A stretch of 64,000 nt of DNA. Source: Limanda limanda (Eukaryota; Chordata; Actinopteri; Pleuronectiformes; Pleuronectidae). The notes beneath the pieces were generated by a model, which was not told the origin of the DNA, did no database searches, and saw nothing but the letters and a program-made list of their open reading frames with translations. A program made the position numbers and the translations under genes. The stretch is taken from the NCBI RefSeq assembly GCF_963576545.1, contig NC_083647.1, forward strand, positions 6,675,007 through 6,739,006, given 5' to 3'. Every line of letters begins with the position of its first letter. Within the stretch, counting starts at the first letter, position 1. Positions 25,263-37,907 of the stretch are shown piece by piece.

Positions 25263-28200
25263 AAAGATGTTTTTGGAATCAAGAACCTCAATCTAATTAT
25301 TGAATTGGTAGTAAAAACTTAATTGTTACTGGTTTAAAGCCCTTGTTTAGTTTTTTAATTTTTACATTAGACACTTAAAATGATAGACATCTACTGGCAC
25401 TATACATTCTCAACCTTTTAGGACAATTAACAAAGAAACATGGCAGAAGTGTTATTTACATACAAGCCAAACTATCATGAAGAAGTTGGTTCTGTTTGCA
25501 CTGGAAGAACACTGACCACCTGTCGTATATTGAAAATCATTGTGAACTTTGTGACATAAAGCAATTCATTAACCCTGCAGTAAAAGGGACCCAATGTGAA
25601 ATTGTATTCTTTTTTTCATTTTATAGGTTAAACATTTTTTCTTCTGCCTGAATAACTGTGATTTTTTTATGTTTTAAAGTAAGATAATGCTGCATCTGCA
25701 CCATACACCTGAGATACGTGCTCCTCATAATACAAACCTTCAGGGAGACAAGGGAGAGGAACAGAGAAGAGAAGCATACGATCTGTCTCTCTGTATCTCG
25801 TTTGCTTTTGATACAAAACATGCATTACAGCATTGTGGTGTAGGTGCTCAGCTTTAAATGTGTGGGCGAAATATCAGCTTGTGCTTTTGCCATAGGTGAA
25901 AACTGAAATACACTCTTGTCATAAAAACTAGGCCACGGATGATTTTCTGAAATTCAATCTTCCTCTTCACGTGTGTAAAACTTCAGCTGTCAGGAATGTA
26001 CGATACAACTTTTTGGGACTGTAATTAAAGATGATACAGAAGGCCTATGAACACAGGGGGAAGTGTGGGAATAAAACCATAGTGCTTCTCTGTGGAGAAG
26101 ACAAAATAAAGAGAGCATTTGCATGTGCATAGAGGACGGTGGCGTCTGCAAGCTGAGGATGACAAGATATAATTCATCTGTGGATATTCTATATGAGGCG
26201 CTTTTTCCGAAGCCCCGAGATATCACTGAGACTCTACAGAGACAACGTACTAATATTTTCTTCAGACACAGAAAAGAAAGTGAGTGTGTATATATCATGT
26301 GTTTCATGTGTTACATGTATTTCATGTGCTTCATGTGTTTCATGTGTTTTGTGTGTGTGTGTGTATGTGTTTTACTCGAGAGCGGAAAGAAAAATAGGCA
26401 GAAAGTAATTGAATGGTGGATGTATGTACCTATGCAACATATCAGACATGACTTGCGGGTAAAACTCTGAGAATTAGCTCCAGAGCTTTCCCAGAATGGA
26501 TTTTCCTCTGCCTTTCACACATGCACAACAGCAGGTTTTCTGCACAGGCGGCAGACAGAGGCAGGAAGAAATATTAATTCCTTTATAACGGACATCCTCC
26601 TATAGGCCAGGTGGAGAAAGTCTGCAGAGACTGTGACTGCGGACGTCTCACTCAGACATTTGCATTCACACATGCACCTCCTCCAAAGAAAAAAAGGACT
26701 GCATATTTCAGTGCATGTCTGAAAGCAGCTATACTGTTTGGTTTATTGGTTTCACCGTTATATTTTTGTCTAAATCTAATGTACTGTATGTGATGAAGAG
26801 ATTTGGGTCGTGACTGATGTTTCTAGATTGTTTTCCAACACACTCTCTAAAACCCATGGTGGTGTCACAGACAATCAATAAATCACACTGCTACAGAAAT
26901 GTTCAATTCACATTCAGCATTTTGATCTGCGATATTCAAAATAAATTAAAGTAACAACAGTCAATAGAAATAATACTGAGTGGTTTGGCTGTGATGGCTG
27001 GAATCTCATTTACATTTGAAATAGCAAAACAGCAAACATAACTACAGTGGAGGCAGAAAAAGCAAGAAACAGAGCATGGGAAGATATTTAAATGTAAAAT
27101 ATTTAGATTCCTTGTTTACCACTGTTCTCCAGCACTGAGCCACATTGGACAACTTCTTTTGCTTTAGCAATATTTATGGATCTTTTTATTACACTCCACA
27201 TGACATACATTTGTAGATTGCACTCTGAAGCAGAAAATGTATCTGGATAAAAATTGATCATAAACATGTGGTGTTTAAAATTTGTCAGATGACAAATTGC
27301 TTTGAACGTCTTTACGAACACATTTTCTTTTAAAGTTAATTAAGAAGTTTACTGAAACAAAGTTTTTGAGTTAGTTTGTTAAGTATAGACTGCATTACCA
27401 TGGAAACCAATCTAGAAAGGTTAAAAGTTTACATTTCTTTACTACAAAATATCAAAAAGCAGAGGGAAAATAAATCACATTTAGATGAATGATCCACACG
27501 CTTCACCTCTGTCCAGCTCTATCTATGGGACAACTGGATTTCTGTGAGGGTTGGCATGGTGACATCTAGCTGCAGGAGCAAGGGCCAATCGCTGCTCTTT
27601 AATGCAGTAAATACAATAGCTTTAGTAAGTTCCAATCGATACAGGTGGACTCACCATGCCATCTGATATATGTTTGGAGTGACTGAACCTGTGAGCCACA
27701 AAAGCAGGGCAGGGTCAAAGTAGGGGAATCTAAGTTTCTCGATATTTGTTTGAGTATTTGGCAAATAAAGAGCATTATTGGTGAGCGTCTCTCTTGGTTT
27801 GTGTTTGATAACCCACAGTGGCAGGGGACCAGCTACATATATGCTGTCTGATAAAGTAAAGTCTATACAGAAGTCTATTCCTAAAGAACAAGGCCACTCT
27901 CAAACTCTGCTGGGACCATCCCTTGCAGTAAACTTTAAAAAATACAACAAAGAACAAAGTTGAGATCCATCTGAGCAATCGTTAGTGGCAGCGTATGGGT
28001 GAGGGACAATGGCCGACCAAAACTCAATGTATGTTATATGTCATAGCAGGTCAGACTGAAAAGGAGTCCAACTGTAGAAACATTTCAGTGTTTTTCCGAG
28101 AATATCTGTGTCCCTATTCAGGGGCTGCCTTGTTATGAGAGTGGGAGTTTGTGATTTTGTGATTTGTATCACACGCTTGTCTCCCTTACCACTGTCATCT

Positions 28201-29337
28201 AGCAATTAGCTGCATTTGGACACAGCAAGCTAGTTTTAATACACTCCTGGTTTGTTATCATGTGTACTAGTCGGTGTTTGGTTGTGATCTGGCTTTGAAT
28301 GCAGCCTTTATACAGCTAATGTATGGTCACCTATGTTAGATCTGAGTGAGTGGATCAAGCACATATGTGACTATCAACTGTCTACAAATCCTTTATTACC
28401 AGAGAAGAGCTTGCTCTGTAAAATAACTTGAGGTTTGTGTTTGGGTGGTATATTTCTGAAGCTTTGGGTCACAATGGAACTGATCTACCAGCATATCACA
28501 CACCATGTGGCACAGTACTGCTCATTTCCTGTCCTTGAGATGTAATGTACTACACTCCTGGCCCCCTAAAAAAGAAAAACATATTTTGAAGACTGTCTTT
28601 GTCTCTTCCCTAAATGATCTATGGCAATTGCAGCTTCCTACTGGCAGCTCTCCCGGAACCAGAGCTAAGAGAATCCCATCAGCCCCAGCCCTCCAGCGAC
28701 CACGGTTTGAGAGCTGGGGGTCACCCCTCGCAAACACCAAGTGGAAGAGATGAGGCGATGTAAAAGGCCTGCCAGGGATGGATGTGCCTTTGCCACCGAG
28801 AGGGCCTTGAGCTGACCCATCACTTTCATTTGAGTCTAGCTTCGCTCATTGAAGAACCCACAAAACGTGGCTTTCAGAGACTCTCTGTGAGGGGGGTGTA
28901 TCACTACTCCCGTTTCAAAGAGAAGTGTCAGTGTGTGGCTGGGGTACCATCGGGGCGAGCAAGGTAAGCAGTGATTGACCAATTATAAGTTTAAAAAAAC
29001 ATATAAATCGGATGTCTTGTGAACAATTGTTCACACTCATTTTCTAATGTACTGCCCACTTGTGGCTGCAGTGGACTAGTGTCTCTGGAATCTGCTACAA
29101 GCTGTTGCATCCATCATTTCTGTGTCACCAAAACAAAGGGCATGACAGAGGCTACGCTTTGTCAAGCGGAGAGGGGAGCAGCAGTTTTTGGATTGGTGAC
29201 AAGCAACACTTAGCTACAGACAAATGCGCTTGTCAAGCTGCCCTTGAGTCAGCTTCCACCATTCTGAGATCAGATATGATATAATATTCATTATTATACA
29301 CATGCACAGATGTGTGTGGAAAGTGTTCTTAAGCATT
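25263..29337. other. Intron with one minisatellite and one GC-richer island (28600-28970)
   Basis: Mostly anonymous and AT-rich. The island at 28600-28970 stands out by composition and is reported as a finding. Short open frames around 26123-26470 are produced by the minisatellite (Cys-Phe-Met periodicity), not by a gene. Confidence 0.5.
26294..26370. repeat. 9-bp minisatellite (TTCATGTGT units) merging into GT
   Basis: Six to seven imperfect copies of TTCATGTGT/TACATGTAT, followed by GTGTGTGTGTGTATGTG. Confidence 0.88.
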
Positions 29338-29540
<203 letters not shown>

Positions 29541-29659
29541 TAACTAGCAGTGCAGCACCTTTAATGGACAGTTATGTAAGTTGTGTTCATAGTTAGCAGG
29601 TGAGAAAGTTAGAGAATGACAGTCAGTCAGTGAATGAGTGAGTGAATAAGTGATTAAAA

Positions 29660-29812
<153 letters not shown>

Positions 29813-31683
29813 TACGTTTCTGTGGGATGTTGAGGCTGGTGACTTGCAGAGAGTTGGAAGCATCAGGTTAGCTGTGAACTAGCAGTCGAATGTGCAGTTT
29901 AGACTGTTTGTCAGTAAATAAATGTTACAACTCTTCAAGACCCAAGCCACGTTCCTATTCTCTCACTGCTGTCATATGTCCTGGTCTGCAACATCACTCT
30001 TATATGCCAGGGCTATAGCACAACTGCTCTTATATATTCTGCCCCAACCATCAACAGCTGCTGTCAAATACAGGTATGACAGAAGGATGATACATTACTT
30101 TGTAATTCACTTATTCACTCACTATGGCTCCCTTTTATCCCATAGGATAAAAAGACTAATTTGCACTACTGTCACACACATGGTCTCCACCCCCCCCATC
30201 TGTGACGATCTGCTGTCAATCACTCTGCCCTGGTCTTCCCTCATAAGATAACCTGGTATGTCCAGACTTAATTACACCACCTTGATGATTCATATCTTTT
30301 GATTTTACAAGACCCAAGCCATTCATTTGCCAAGCCATTTATGTTCTGCTCTGCATTTATCATTACAGTCATCATGCTGCTTTGTGCCAACAGAAAAAAA
30401 AGTGGCACTGAGAAATATAATTAGCATGTCATAATATCAGTGCATAAAATACACCTACATGGGATAATCATATGGTGTGTGATTATCTCATTAAAGGTTT
30501 CTTTTTAAGTTACAGGTTATAATGGAGCCAAGATAAAGTTGTAATAGCATAAGAAGAAAGTCTGCTTCAAATGGAACTAAATGTATTCCTTCTATTAATG
30601 TAATCAGATTGTGCAGATGAAATCAGCCCACAATGTCAGAGAAACAGCTGTTTTCACGAAGTTGAAAGGCAGTTTGGGATTTAAAGGAAAGTTTTTAATT
30701 AATTAACTCAAAGGTGACCCTCTCTTGGTCTACAATCATCAAAATACTAGGGTAGAAATCACCATGTTTGAACTGTAGTCATCACCATGTTTTTATGATA
30801 TTATTATATTGTAATACATAGGTCTTGAACATGCAACACGAGCCTTAGAGCCAGCTTGCTTCATTTCAAAGAGCCTTGTGCATAGTTCATATTGATTTCT
30901 TTAGAAGCTTTTGGCAATTATTCAACTTGCAAAGGATCTACTGTGAAAACACAGACGAATATGATGTCAGTGTTGAGGCTGCTTTTTATTCCATTTATAA
31001 GACTGTAAATTGAATAATTAAGTTAGTGGCGAGAATAATCCTTTTTAATTTGCAGGGATTACAGCTGTTACAATAGGGGGGTGATATTTTTTCTCCAGCC
31101 AACTCTTTCCATTGTGTGGGACAACTTTCATCATGACCGTGACAGTTACAATGAAATATTTTAATTGTCTATGTGCAACCAGACGTTTAAGCCTTATTTT
31201 AGTTTAACAACAGCTCGTTTTCTCATTGCTTAGGTAATTTTTTTTCTTTCAAACATTTTGGCTTTACTTGCTTAATATGCAAGCTTGATTTAGAAGAGAC
31301 TGTGCAGCTAATATTTCTATCATTTTTCACTCTGCAAAATGTAACACATTCCACACTAATGCATGATTGTATTTTGTCAAATTACTGATACCTTTACTTG
31401 CTGTGCCAGGCATCATGTAAAAGCACATGGTAATCAAGGCCAAATGGTTTATAGAATATAAATGTAAATGAAACAAATCCATGATATATATAGTTCGGAT
31501 GCTAATGTGTGGTATATACTGTAATGTCGTTCCCTTTGTGTATAAGGCAAATTCCATAGTCTGCGACTCACTGTGTTTCATCCTATAACCTGACACTCAG
31601 GGAGCTGAAAGGTCCTACCTGTAACCCACAAAACAGGAAAGCTCTGATATCTTACCACAGCGAGATAGTGTTACAGTTCACAC

Positions 31684-31745
31684 TAGGGGTGTAATGGTAC
31701 GTGTATTTATACCAAAGATCTTTGGTTCTGGCTTTTCGGCTGGGA
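31684..31745 (+). mobile_element. Possible terminal fragment of a hAT-type DNA transposon
   Basis: TAGGGGTGTAATGGTACGTG followed by TATTTATACCAAAGATCTTT resembles the TAGGGGTGTAACGGTACGTG ends of abundant fish hAT elements. No opposite end or 8-bp duplication of GTTCACAC was found. Confidence 0.4.
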
Positions 31746-31840
31746 GCCATTCCATGTGGGCAACTCTTATGTCAGGCTATTCAGGCTGTAGTTGCTCAGC
31801 AGAGCTGATACTGCCAGCACTGTGTTTTTAAATATTGTGT

Positions 31841-31886
31841 GAGAGAGAGGGAGAGAGGGAGAGTTAGAGAGGGAGAAAGGGAGAGA
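31841..31886. repeat. Imperfect GA-rich tract
   Basis: GAGAGAGAGGGAGAGAGGGA followed by similar units; purines with two T interruptions. Confidence 0.85.
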
Positions 31887-34229
31887 CTGCTGCCCATCAC
31901 CTGAAGCTCTTTACATTAAATTTTAATACAACTACAGCCTTTCAGAGGTTGCTGGTATAACTACTGTATTTACTTGTATAAAAGTAGTCCTAGGTACTCA
32001 GCGGGGAAATAAAATCGGCAAGACCTCCAATGTCCAGGAGAGCAGCCAGCTGAACAGCGGCAAACAGCAGCCGGTGTGGCAGCTCTAATCTCTTAACATG
32101 TGTGAAATTCGTTTTTCTATGAGTGTGATGCAAACCAAACTCCCCGTGGCAGTTGAGCAACCTCTTGCTTACAATCTAGACCGAAAGCAGGGCCACAATT
32201 TTCTGTCCCAACCTGATTGAGCCAGAGAGAAAACTAACCAAGCCGAACGCAAACCCAAATATTATTTATACATTTTTCTCCGAACCCAGCCCGGGTATCT
32301 ACGCGCTAACAACCAATGCCTTATGTGTTTTTATGGAAGTGGATAGGGAGCCATACAATATTGGTTTTTGATTTACGTTCTTAAATTAACTTTATTAGTA
32401 AGTTCTAGCCGGTTGCAGCTGTATTGCAGACTTTAAGAATTGCAGCAGCCTGTTATTGAAAAAAGAAGCAGTTAAATATTTTCTATATTTCTTGTTTTCA
32501 TTGTACAACATTCCAAACTGTCACCTCAAAATGTCAGTATATACTTACAGACCGTAATTTTTGTGGTCAGCGCCACCCTTGGTACACACAATGACCCAAT
32601 AAATAGGTGCCCGCACAAAGAGACTGTACACACACACACAATTTATGTGAGGACATCACACTATGAATACATACAGGCACACTCACACAATCATAATCTT
32701 GGATCCCCGCCCTCCTCCTGCCTCTCTCTCAGTGCTGAATGCCTAACTGGGGACGCTGACATTCACTGTGAGAGCTGCCACTGTTTGATGAGTCAAGTCC
32801 TTCGCAGGCAGCGTTCAGAGGTCCTAAATGTGCTTCCCTCAGGTATTGTTAGACACAGAATGAATGCAGGCGCTCGAGGGAAGGCATGATAAAAAGCTCA
32901 CCCGAGAAGTCTGCTTGTACAGTGGTGGGGGAAGCAACAATCCCAAATCTGGTGGAACTTTAATCAGCTCCATTTGTGATGTGATTTACTTAATTCCCTT
33001 AACTTGAGGTCAAAATGAATGAATGATTAATGTGTTTGATGGAACAAACTTGAGCTGCATGTTGCATCACCAGTGGCATTCAGGCGTTGTGACTTTCTTC
33101 CACAGACGACTTGTCAAAGTTTTATATATTGGTCTTGAGAGCAATGGTGGTTGCTGTTTTTTCAAATCTGTCACGGTCTATTAACTTTTATTTCACCCGA
33201 TGTCACTGTTTTTCAATACGCTGCAGAAAGTATTACATTTCTTGACTGTTATTTGAAAGCGCTTGTAGAGGATGAAGCATTAGCCATTGAGAATTGACTC
33301 TCAAAGATGTGTTTTGCTCGGACAGTCCCTTCAGATGTGATGTAACATTATTGCAACATAGGTTGCTGGAGGAATTTTCATGGGGGTTTCAAGGCAAACC
33401 CACATGCACTCCCCCGCTGATATTTGTAGCAGAGCATTGGCACTTTTACAGTTAATAAGGCAATTCTTAATTTAGAATTATGAGAAGCAACAATTATATT
33501 GTTAACTTCAGTGTATGAATCAATAAGGAGAACAAATGTTTAACCAGTGCAACATTGTGTGGTACATTTTGGCAAATACTGCTGAACTGTTCCTACTTCA
33601 GGGAACAAACTTGCACTACGCGCTTTTTAGGTTTGTTTAGAGATGCTGTCTGAGCTCCCTCATACTGATTATCTTCGTACAAAGTTATACCTTAAATTAA
33701 GAAATACACTCAGACCCACATTTTTTTCTTTTGCAACAATTACCTGTTGCCTTGCTTTAAACAAATCCTAATAAGTTTAATCTACCTCCATGTAAGGGGG
33801 ACCTAGTTAAAGGAGGGATGTGTAAAGGGATGGTTTATTTCCCCCTTGGCTAACCCTGAACGAAATGGCCTGACTATTGAATCAGGCAGTGGCATCAAAA
33901 CACAGCATTAAAATTCAAAGGCAAGGGCACAGGTTGGCAATTAGTAATCTGACTGACTCTTCCAATGTCCGCGGGTGGCTCTTCTTGCTTTCGCTTTCGC
34001 TCTCTCGTTTTTATGATATCAGCGCTCTCCCTTCAGAGCGGGAGTGTTGGGAGTTTGGCTGAGCGAGTCTCAGAATGGCAGGGATGGTGTGGGCGGACGG
34101 CATCCTCTGAATATTAATGAGAGCGCACACAAACGCACAGTCTAATCTGTCACACGTGTAATGAGCAGGTTCCCGTTATGCTCCCTCAGAAGACACACCA
34201 GCGTGAGCGTCGCATAAACACACACATGC

Positions 34230-34470
34230 ACATGGTCGTGTCTCCATGACTTCAGAGGACATAACATTGACTTACATGAATTCCTGGACAATAACCCTAC
34301 TTCCTATAACCTTCGTAGTTACTACTTGACTAACCCTTTACCTTAACTTAGACCTAAACCTAACCTTAACCTAACTATAACCTAAACCTAAACCTTGTCT
34401 TCACATTGAAATTCAATAATTTACTTCATGGGGACTTGCTTTTTTTCCCCAAAGAAAGAAGTCCTGTGAA
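34230..34470 (+). repeat. Interspersed repeat with degenerate telomere-like CTAACC/CCTAAA core
   Basis: GGACATAACATTGACTTACA leads into about 100 bp of degenerate AACCCTA/CCTAAACCTAACC units (34294-34396), then CTTGTCTTCACATTGAAATT and CTTCATGGGGACTTGC with TTTCCCC. The same order (GACTTACAT..., (CCCTAA)-like core, TTCATGGGGACTTGG) is a repeat I know from fish genomes. A smaller CGAACCCTAACCCAACC patch follows at about 34551-34567. Whether the core derives from telomeric DNA cannot be told from this window. Confidence 0.6.
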
Positions 34471-35439
34471 AACAGATTAGTGTCCCATCAACATGAGCAG
34501 CAGCTGATTTCATTGGCACTTACAGAACCCTATCCATAACCACTACTTGCCGAACCCTAACCCAACCATGACCATAGCCACTGGCCAATGAGCAGTTGGG
34601 ACACAGCCATTCCACAATAACGGGTGTTAAGTCTGAATTCTGTTCCCAAAGGTAACTTAAGACAGACACACACACAGGCATACAAATGTTAAGGGACATT
34701 GACTCCCACATACAGACAGTAACAAAGACAGCAGAGATGCACAAAGCAGACATTCATGGGATTCCAATGCTTTGAGGAGATTATTTATACACATGCATGC
34801 AACATGAAATATGCCCTTAGCAACGCAGTGAGAGTTACTCTTTGTATTGTGACTTCCTATGAGCCAGAACCATAAATAGAGCTATGCTAATAAAGGGGGA
34901 GGTACAGCCATCCATAGCTATAACCACATATGTGGGGTTTAGAGGAGAAGCTATAGACCTGAGTGTTGTACTGGCCTCTGTCACCCTGTTGCACTCATTG
35001 TGAGTGAGTGTGGCTTCCACCGAGGAGCCACAGTAAGAGCAGCACGTACCTGGTGTTAATTAAGGATTAGACACAGGAAGGTGGCTTGAATGCAGGAATT
35101 GCTGATTGGTGCCAAGCTGCTGCAAAATCAAATTGCAGGCGTTTTGAACAAGTTATCTTCGCTTCTCATGCCGCCATTTCCCTCTGCGTGTTAGGCAATC
35201 TCCACATAAAAAGCGAGAGGGTGTCATCATTTGATTCTGCTAAACGTTTTGTGCCTCTAATAGAACACATTCACACAGGTTTGGGAACAGGGCGATCACC
35301 ATGAAGCTTTTGGATGGTGTGCAAGAATGCATGTACACACAATACCAACTCAGCTGAGCTCATGTTCATTCTCATTTAACCATGCCTGGCAAGGAGAATT
35401 TAATTTAACCCTTATTTAGTGTATAAGACAAGTGCTTAC
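34471..35439. other. Intron immediately downstream of the alk exon
   Basis: No repeat family recognised apart from the small CCCTAACCC patch. 35040-35280 is motif-rich and could be conserved non-coding DNA, judged by composition alone. Confidence 0.45.
35434..35439 (-). promoter_or_regulatory. alk: Splice donor of the alk exon
   Basis: On the minus strand the exon ends ...ACAGG and is followed by GTAAGC, close to the consensus U1 site. The in-frame stop TAA lies inside this donor, as expected for a real exon end that is spliced away. Confidence 0.8.
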
Positions 35440-35644
35440 CCTGTGATGCGTGGGAGGGTGTCAGTGGACAAGAGGGCCCGTGGCGATTTGTCCCGCTCTA
35501 TGAGCCATATGGTGTATTGGCCACTTTGTTTTGGGTGGAGGAACATGGCCAAGTCCAGGCTACAGGGAACTTGCCCTCCCCACAGCCACGGACTCAGAAC
35601 CCAGGGACCACCAAAGGCTGAATTGTTCACCCAGAGGAACTGAC
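35440..35644 (-). CDS. alk: Single internal exon of a fish alk-like receptor tyrosine kinase (part of first MAM domain)
   Basis: ALK is a transmembrane receptor tyrosine kinase of the nervous system; its extracellular part has two MAM domains around an LDL-A module. Read on the minus strand, a polypyrimidine run ending in TTTAG sits just before 35644 and a GTAAGC donor follows 35440. The 205-bp exon is open throughout. Two bases complete a split codon, 67 full codons follow, and two bases are left over. The peptide contains FLWVNNSA, VLSPW, PCSLDLAMFLHP and SGQYTIWLIE. These align in order with human ALK FLLLNTSA, ILSPW, HCTLAVSVHRHLQPSGRY. The single cysteine, the LSPW core, the SG-Y motif and an N-glycosylation sequon (NNS versus NTS) are shared. 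From memory, human ALK exon 4 is about 202 bp and enters and leaves in the same phase. The main alternative is fish ltk, whose ectodomain is related; the very long flanking introns favour alk. No other exon of the gene was found here. Confidence 0.86.
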
Positions 35645-35663
35645 CTAAAGGAGAGAGAAAAAC
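35645..35663 (-). promoter_or_regulatory. alk: Splice acceptor and polypyrimidine tract of the alk exon
   Basis: On the minus strand the bases before the exon read TTTTTCTCTCTCCTTTAG. This is a strong pyrimidine tract ending in AG at 35646-35645, and it fixes the exon start at 35644. The open frame continues a little upstream through the tract, so the frame alone does not set the boundary. Confidence 0.8.
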
Positions 35664-36085
35664 AAAGAATTGTAGAACACAAAACAGCAGCATAAACAAA
35701 TGCACAATTACTTATTGTCTCAGGGACGTATCGATCTTGCTAATACGTGGATCAGAAGTGGGAGGAAATCTTTAAAAGTTATGAGAAAATCTAATCTCAT
35801 TAACAAGACGTACACGCACAGCACAGTACGGAGACAAGATGAGTGATAGGCTGTGGTTTCAAATCGTTTTGAGGCAATGGCTGAAAGTAACACTTGATGA
35901 AAATGCATGAAATGAAGCTGCTTTGGAAAAGAGCTGTCAGTGACATCCCTCACATGTAAAAAAGAGAGGAGGGAAAGAGGGTACAAAATCAAAGCATAGT
36001 TTTTTCATCATTTTAAATGAAGTCCCATTTCACTTCCAAACCTATTGCACTCATTCAGGCAGGAAGTTCACTCGAAGCTGACTTG

Positions 36086-36090
<5 letters not shown>

Positions 36091-36145
<55 letters not shown>

Positions 36146-36157
36146 ACGTGTGTGTGT
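36091..36157. repeat. (TG)n microsatellite
   Basis: 27 perfect TG units to 36144, then GACG and a further short GT run. Confidence 0.98.
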
Positions 36158-37241
36158 AAGCACAATGAATCTCAACTTGAAAGGAAGATAATCTATTTTT
36201 AATGTGTTCAGTTAAGAAAAGTAGTGTGGATAAGGGGGAGCAAAAAAGGAAAAAGATTAAAGTCTCATAGTGTCACTGAATTTCTATCATTCTCAGAAAC
36301 ACACTGTGATGCTGCTGTTGTTTTGTTTGTTAGTATAGGGAACACGAGGAGCGCTGGCTGTTAAAGTAATTTGACTCAATTTGGAGAGATTTTTGAATGC
36401 AGAGTATAAGTTGAATGCTGAGGGTCATGCTCAAAGTATTGTAAGTTCCTGTTTTACAGCAGACAACGTGAAATGCCGGCGGTGTTCTTAAACACAACCC
36501 AAGAGATCTGTTCAGCGCTATATTCAGGTCAGCTGAAAAAACAGTGTGAATGGTGAACAGAGTGTGAATCTGTTCACCAGGAGATGTGATGTCCGACAGA
36601 AGATTGGCTAAAAGTCATTTTGAAAGATATAAATTTGACAAAACTGAAGTGTCTGTGATGGTTTCTCCATCAGGATGTAAAAGGAAGAGGGAAGCTGAGA
36701 CTTATTCTCATAATGTAGTGGAAAAGGCACCTTACAGCAGTCAGGGAAAGGTTCTAACTAACGCTGGTAACCACAACTAAGAGGAAGTGTGTCAAGTGCT
36801 TTATCCAACAATCAACACTTAGCTAGAATACTGGAAGCCACTCACATGGATGTTGAACCAGTTAAACTGCAGAGACCTAATGTGGATAATCCAGCAAAGC
36901 ACAAAACAAGATCTGAAGTCATTTGTTCTGAATGAAACAGCAAAGCCTCTTTTAGGATTTAGTTTTTGTTAGTAATGCTGTGACTGACTTTTTCAGTAAT
37001 TCAATCATCATTTTCTGCTTTGCCTTTCCCTGGTACACAAAAGCACACAGAAAAGGACGTTTTATTTTGAATGAAGGAATCATTTCAAACTGAATCTTTT
37101 ACCTAATTACATCATTCACCACAAAAGATTGTAGTCTTACTGACTGAATCATTACTGTTCATAGAAGTAGCATAAACTACTAAATTTATATTATATTTAA
37201 TTTACCCATCATCTGCACCTTCTACAAAAGTGACTCTTGCG

Positions 37242-37290
37242 ACACACACACACGCATTCATGCACACACACACGCACACAAACACGCCCA
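37242..37290. repeat. Imperfect CA-rich tract
   Basis: CA runs broken by GCATTCATG, GCACACAAACACGCC. Confidence 0.85.
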
Positions 37291-37685
37291 CATGCATCCA
37301 CACAATATGTTCCATTGTCTTTTGCCACATCCTTTCAGCATTTCTTACACAACCATAATACACTGGTTTGGCTAGTAGCAATTTGACAAAAAAATGTCTC
37401 AAGTCTTAATTGATAATCATGGTTTGGGAAAAATCTGGAAACTCTTATACCCAGCATAAATACTTTTTCTCACAGAATGGCTTTTGCCTATTTGTCTAGA
37501 AGCCCTCAGGGCTGATGGATTTTTTTTCTATGAAATTTGGTTTGTTTCCATCTCCAGGCTGCACTCTTTCCTCAGCACAATGCTACTATCAGCGTCCTGC
37601 AGGTCAGATTGCAGTAAAATGTACTTTCTAACTGGGACACACTTAACTCCTTGTGTTTGTCAAGTGTCAAGTCAAAAAAGCTTTT

Positions 37686-37812
37686 TTTGGGGGAGTTTTT
37701 CCTTACTCTTGATAAGGGTTACGGGTAGAGGGTGTCACACCTTGTTAAAGCCCTATGAGACCATTTGTGATTTGTGAATATGGGCTACACAAATAAAATT
37801 TGATTGATTGAT
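37686..37812 (+). mobile_element. LINE 3' end with (TGAT)n tail
   Basis: TTTTGGGGGAGTTTTTCCTT, then GGGTTACGGGTAGAGGGTGT, CACACCTTGTTAAAGCCCTA, TGAGACCATTTGTGATTTGT, GAATATGGGCTACACAAATA and AAATTTGATTGATTGAT. This series ends many fish non-LTR retrotransposon copies, with the polyadenylation-like AATAAA and the ATTG/TGAT tail repeats. I am not sure whether it is L2- or Rex1-clade. No ORF2 sequence is left. Confidence 0.7.
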
Positions 37813-37907
37813 ATAAATATCTCTTTGCTCTTTAATCTGGTTGATCTGGGTTCCAACTCTGTGAATTCTCAAAAGAAAAAGATCACAAATACAATAACGA
37901 AAAAGGT

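Larger units (their letters stand above)
35664..37685. other. Intron immediately upstream of the alk exon
   Basis: Apart from the (TG)n tract and an imperfect CA run at 37242-37290, nothing recognised. Short frames at 35720-35992 and 37202-37402 have no domain. Confidence 0.5.

Noticed and set aside
26470..26510. Minus-strand ALEL / NPF phrases resembling the next ALK exon
   Set aside because: The matching phrases fall in different reading frames.
32918..32960. CAGTGGTGGGGGAAGCAAC as the start of a fish repeat
   Set aside because: Only about 20 bp match and the expected TACTTTACTC sequence does not follow.
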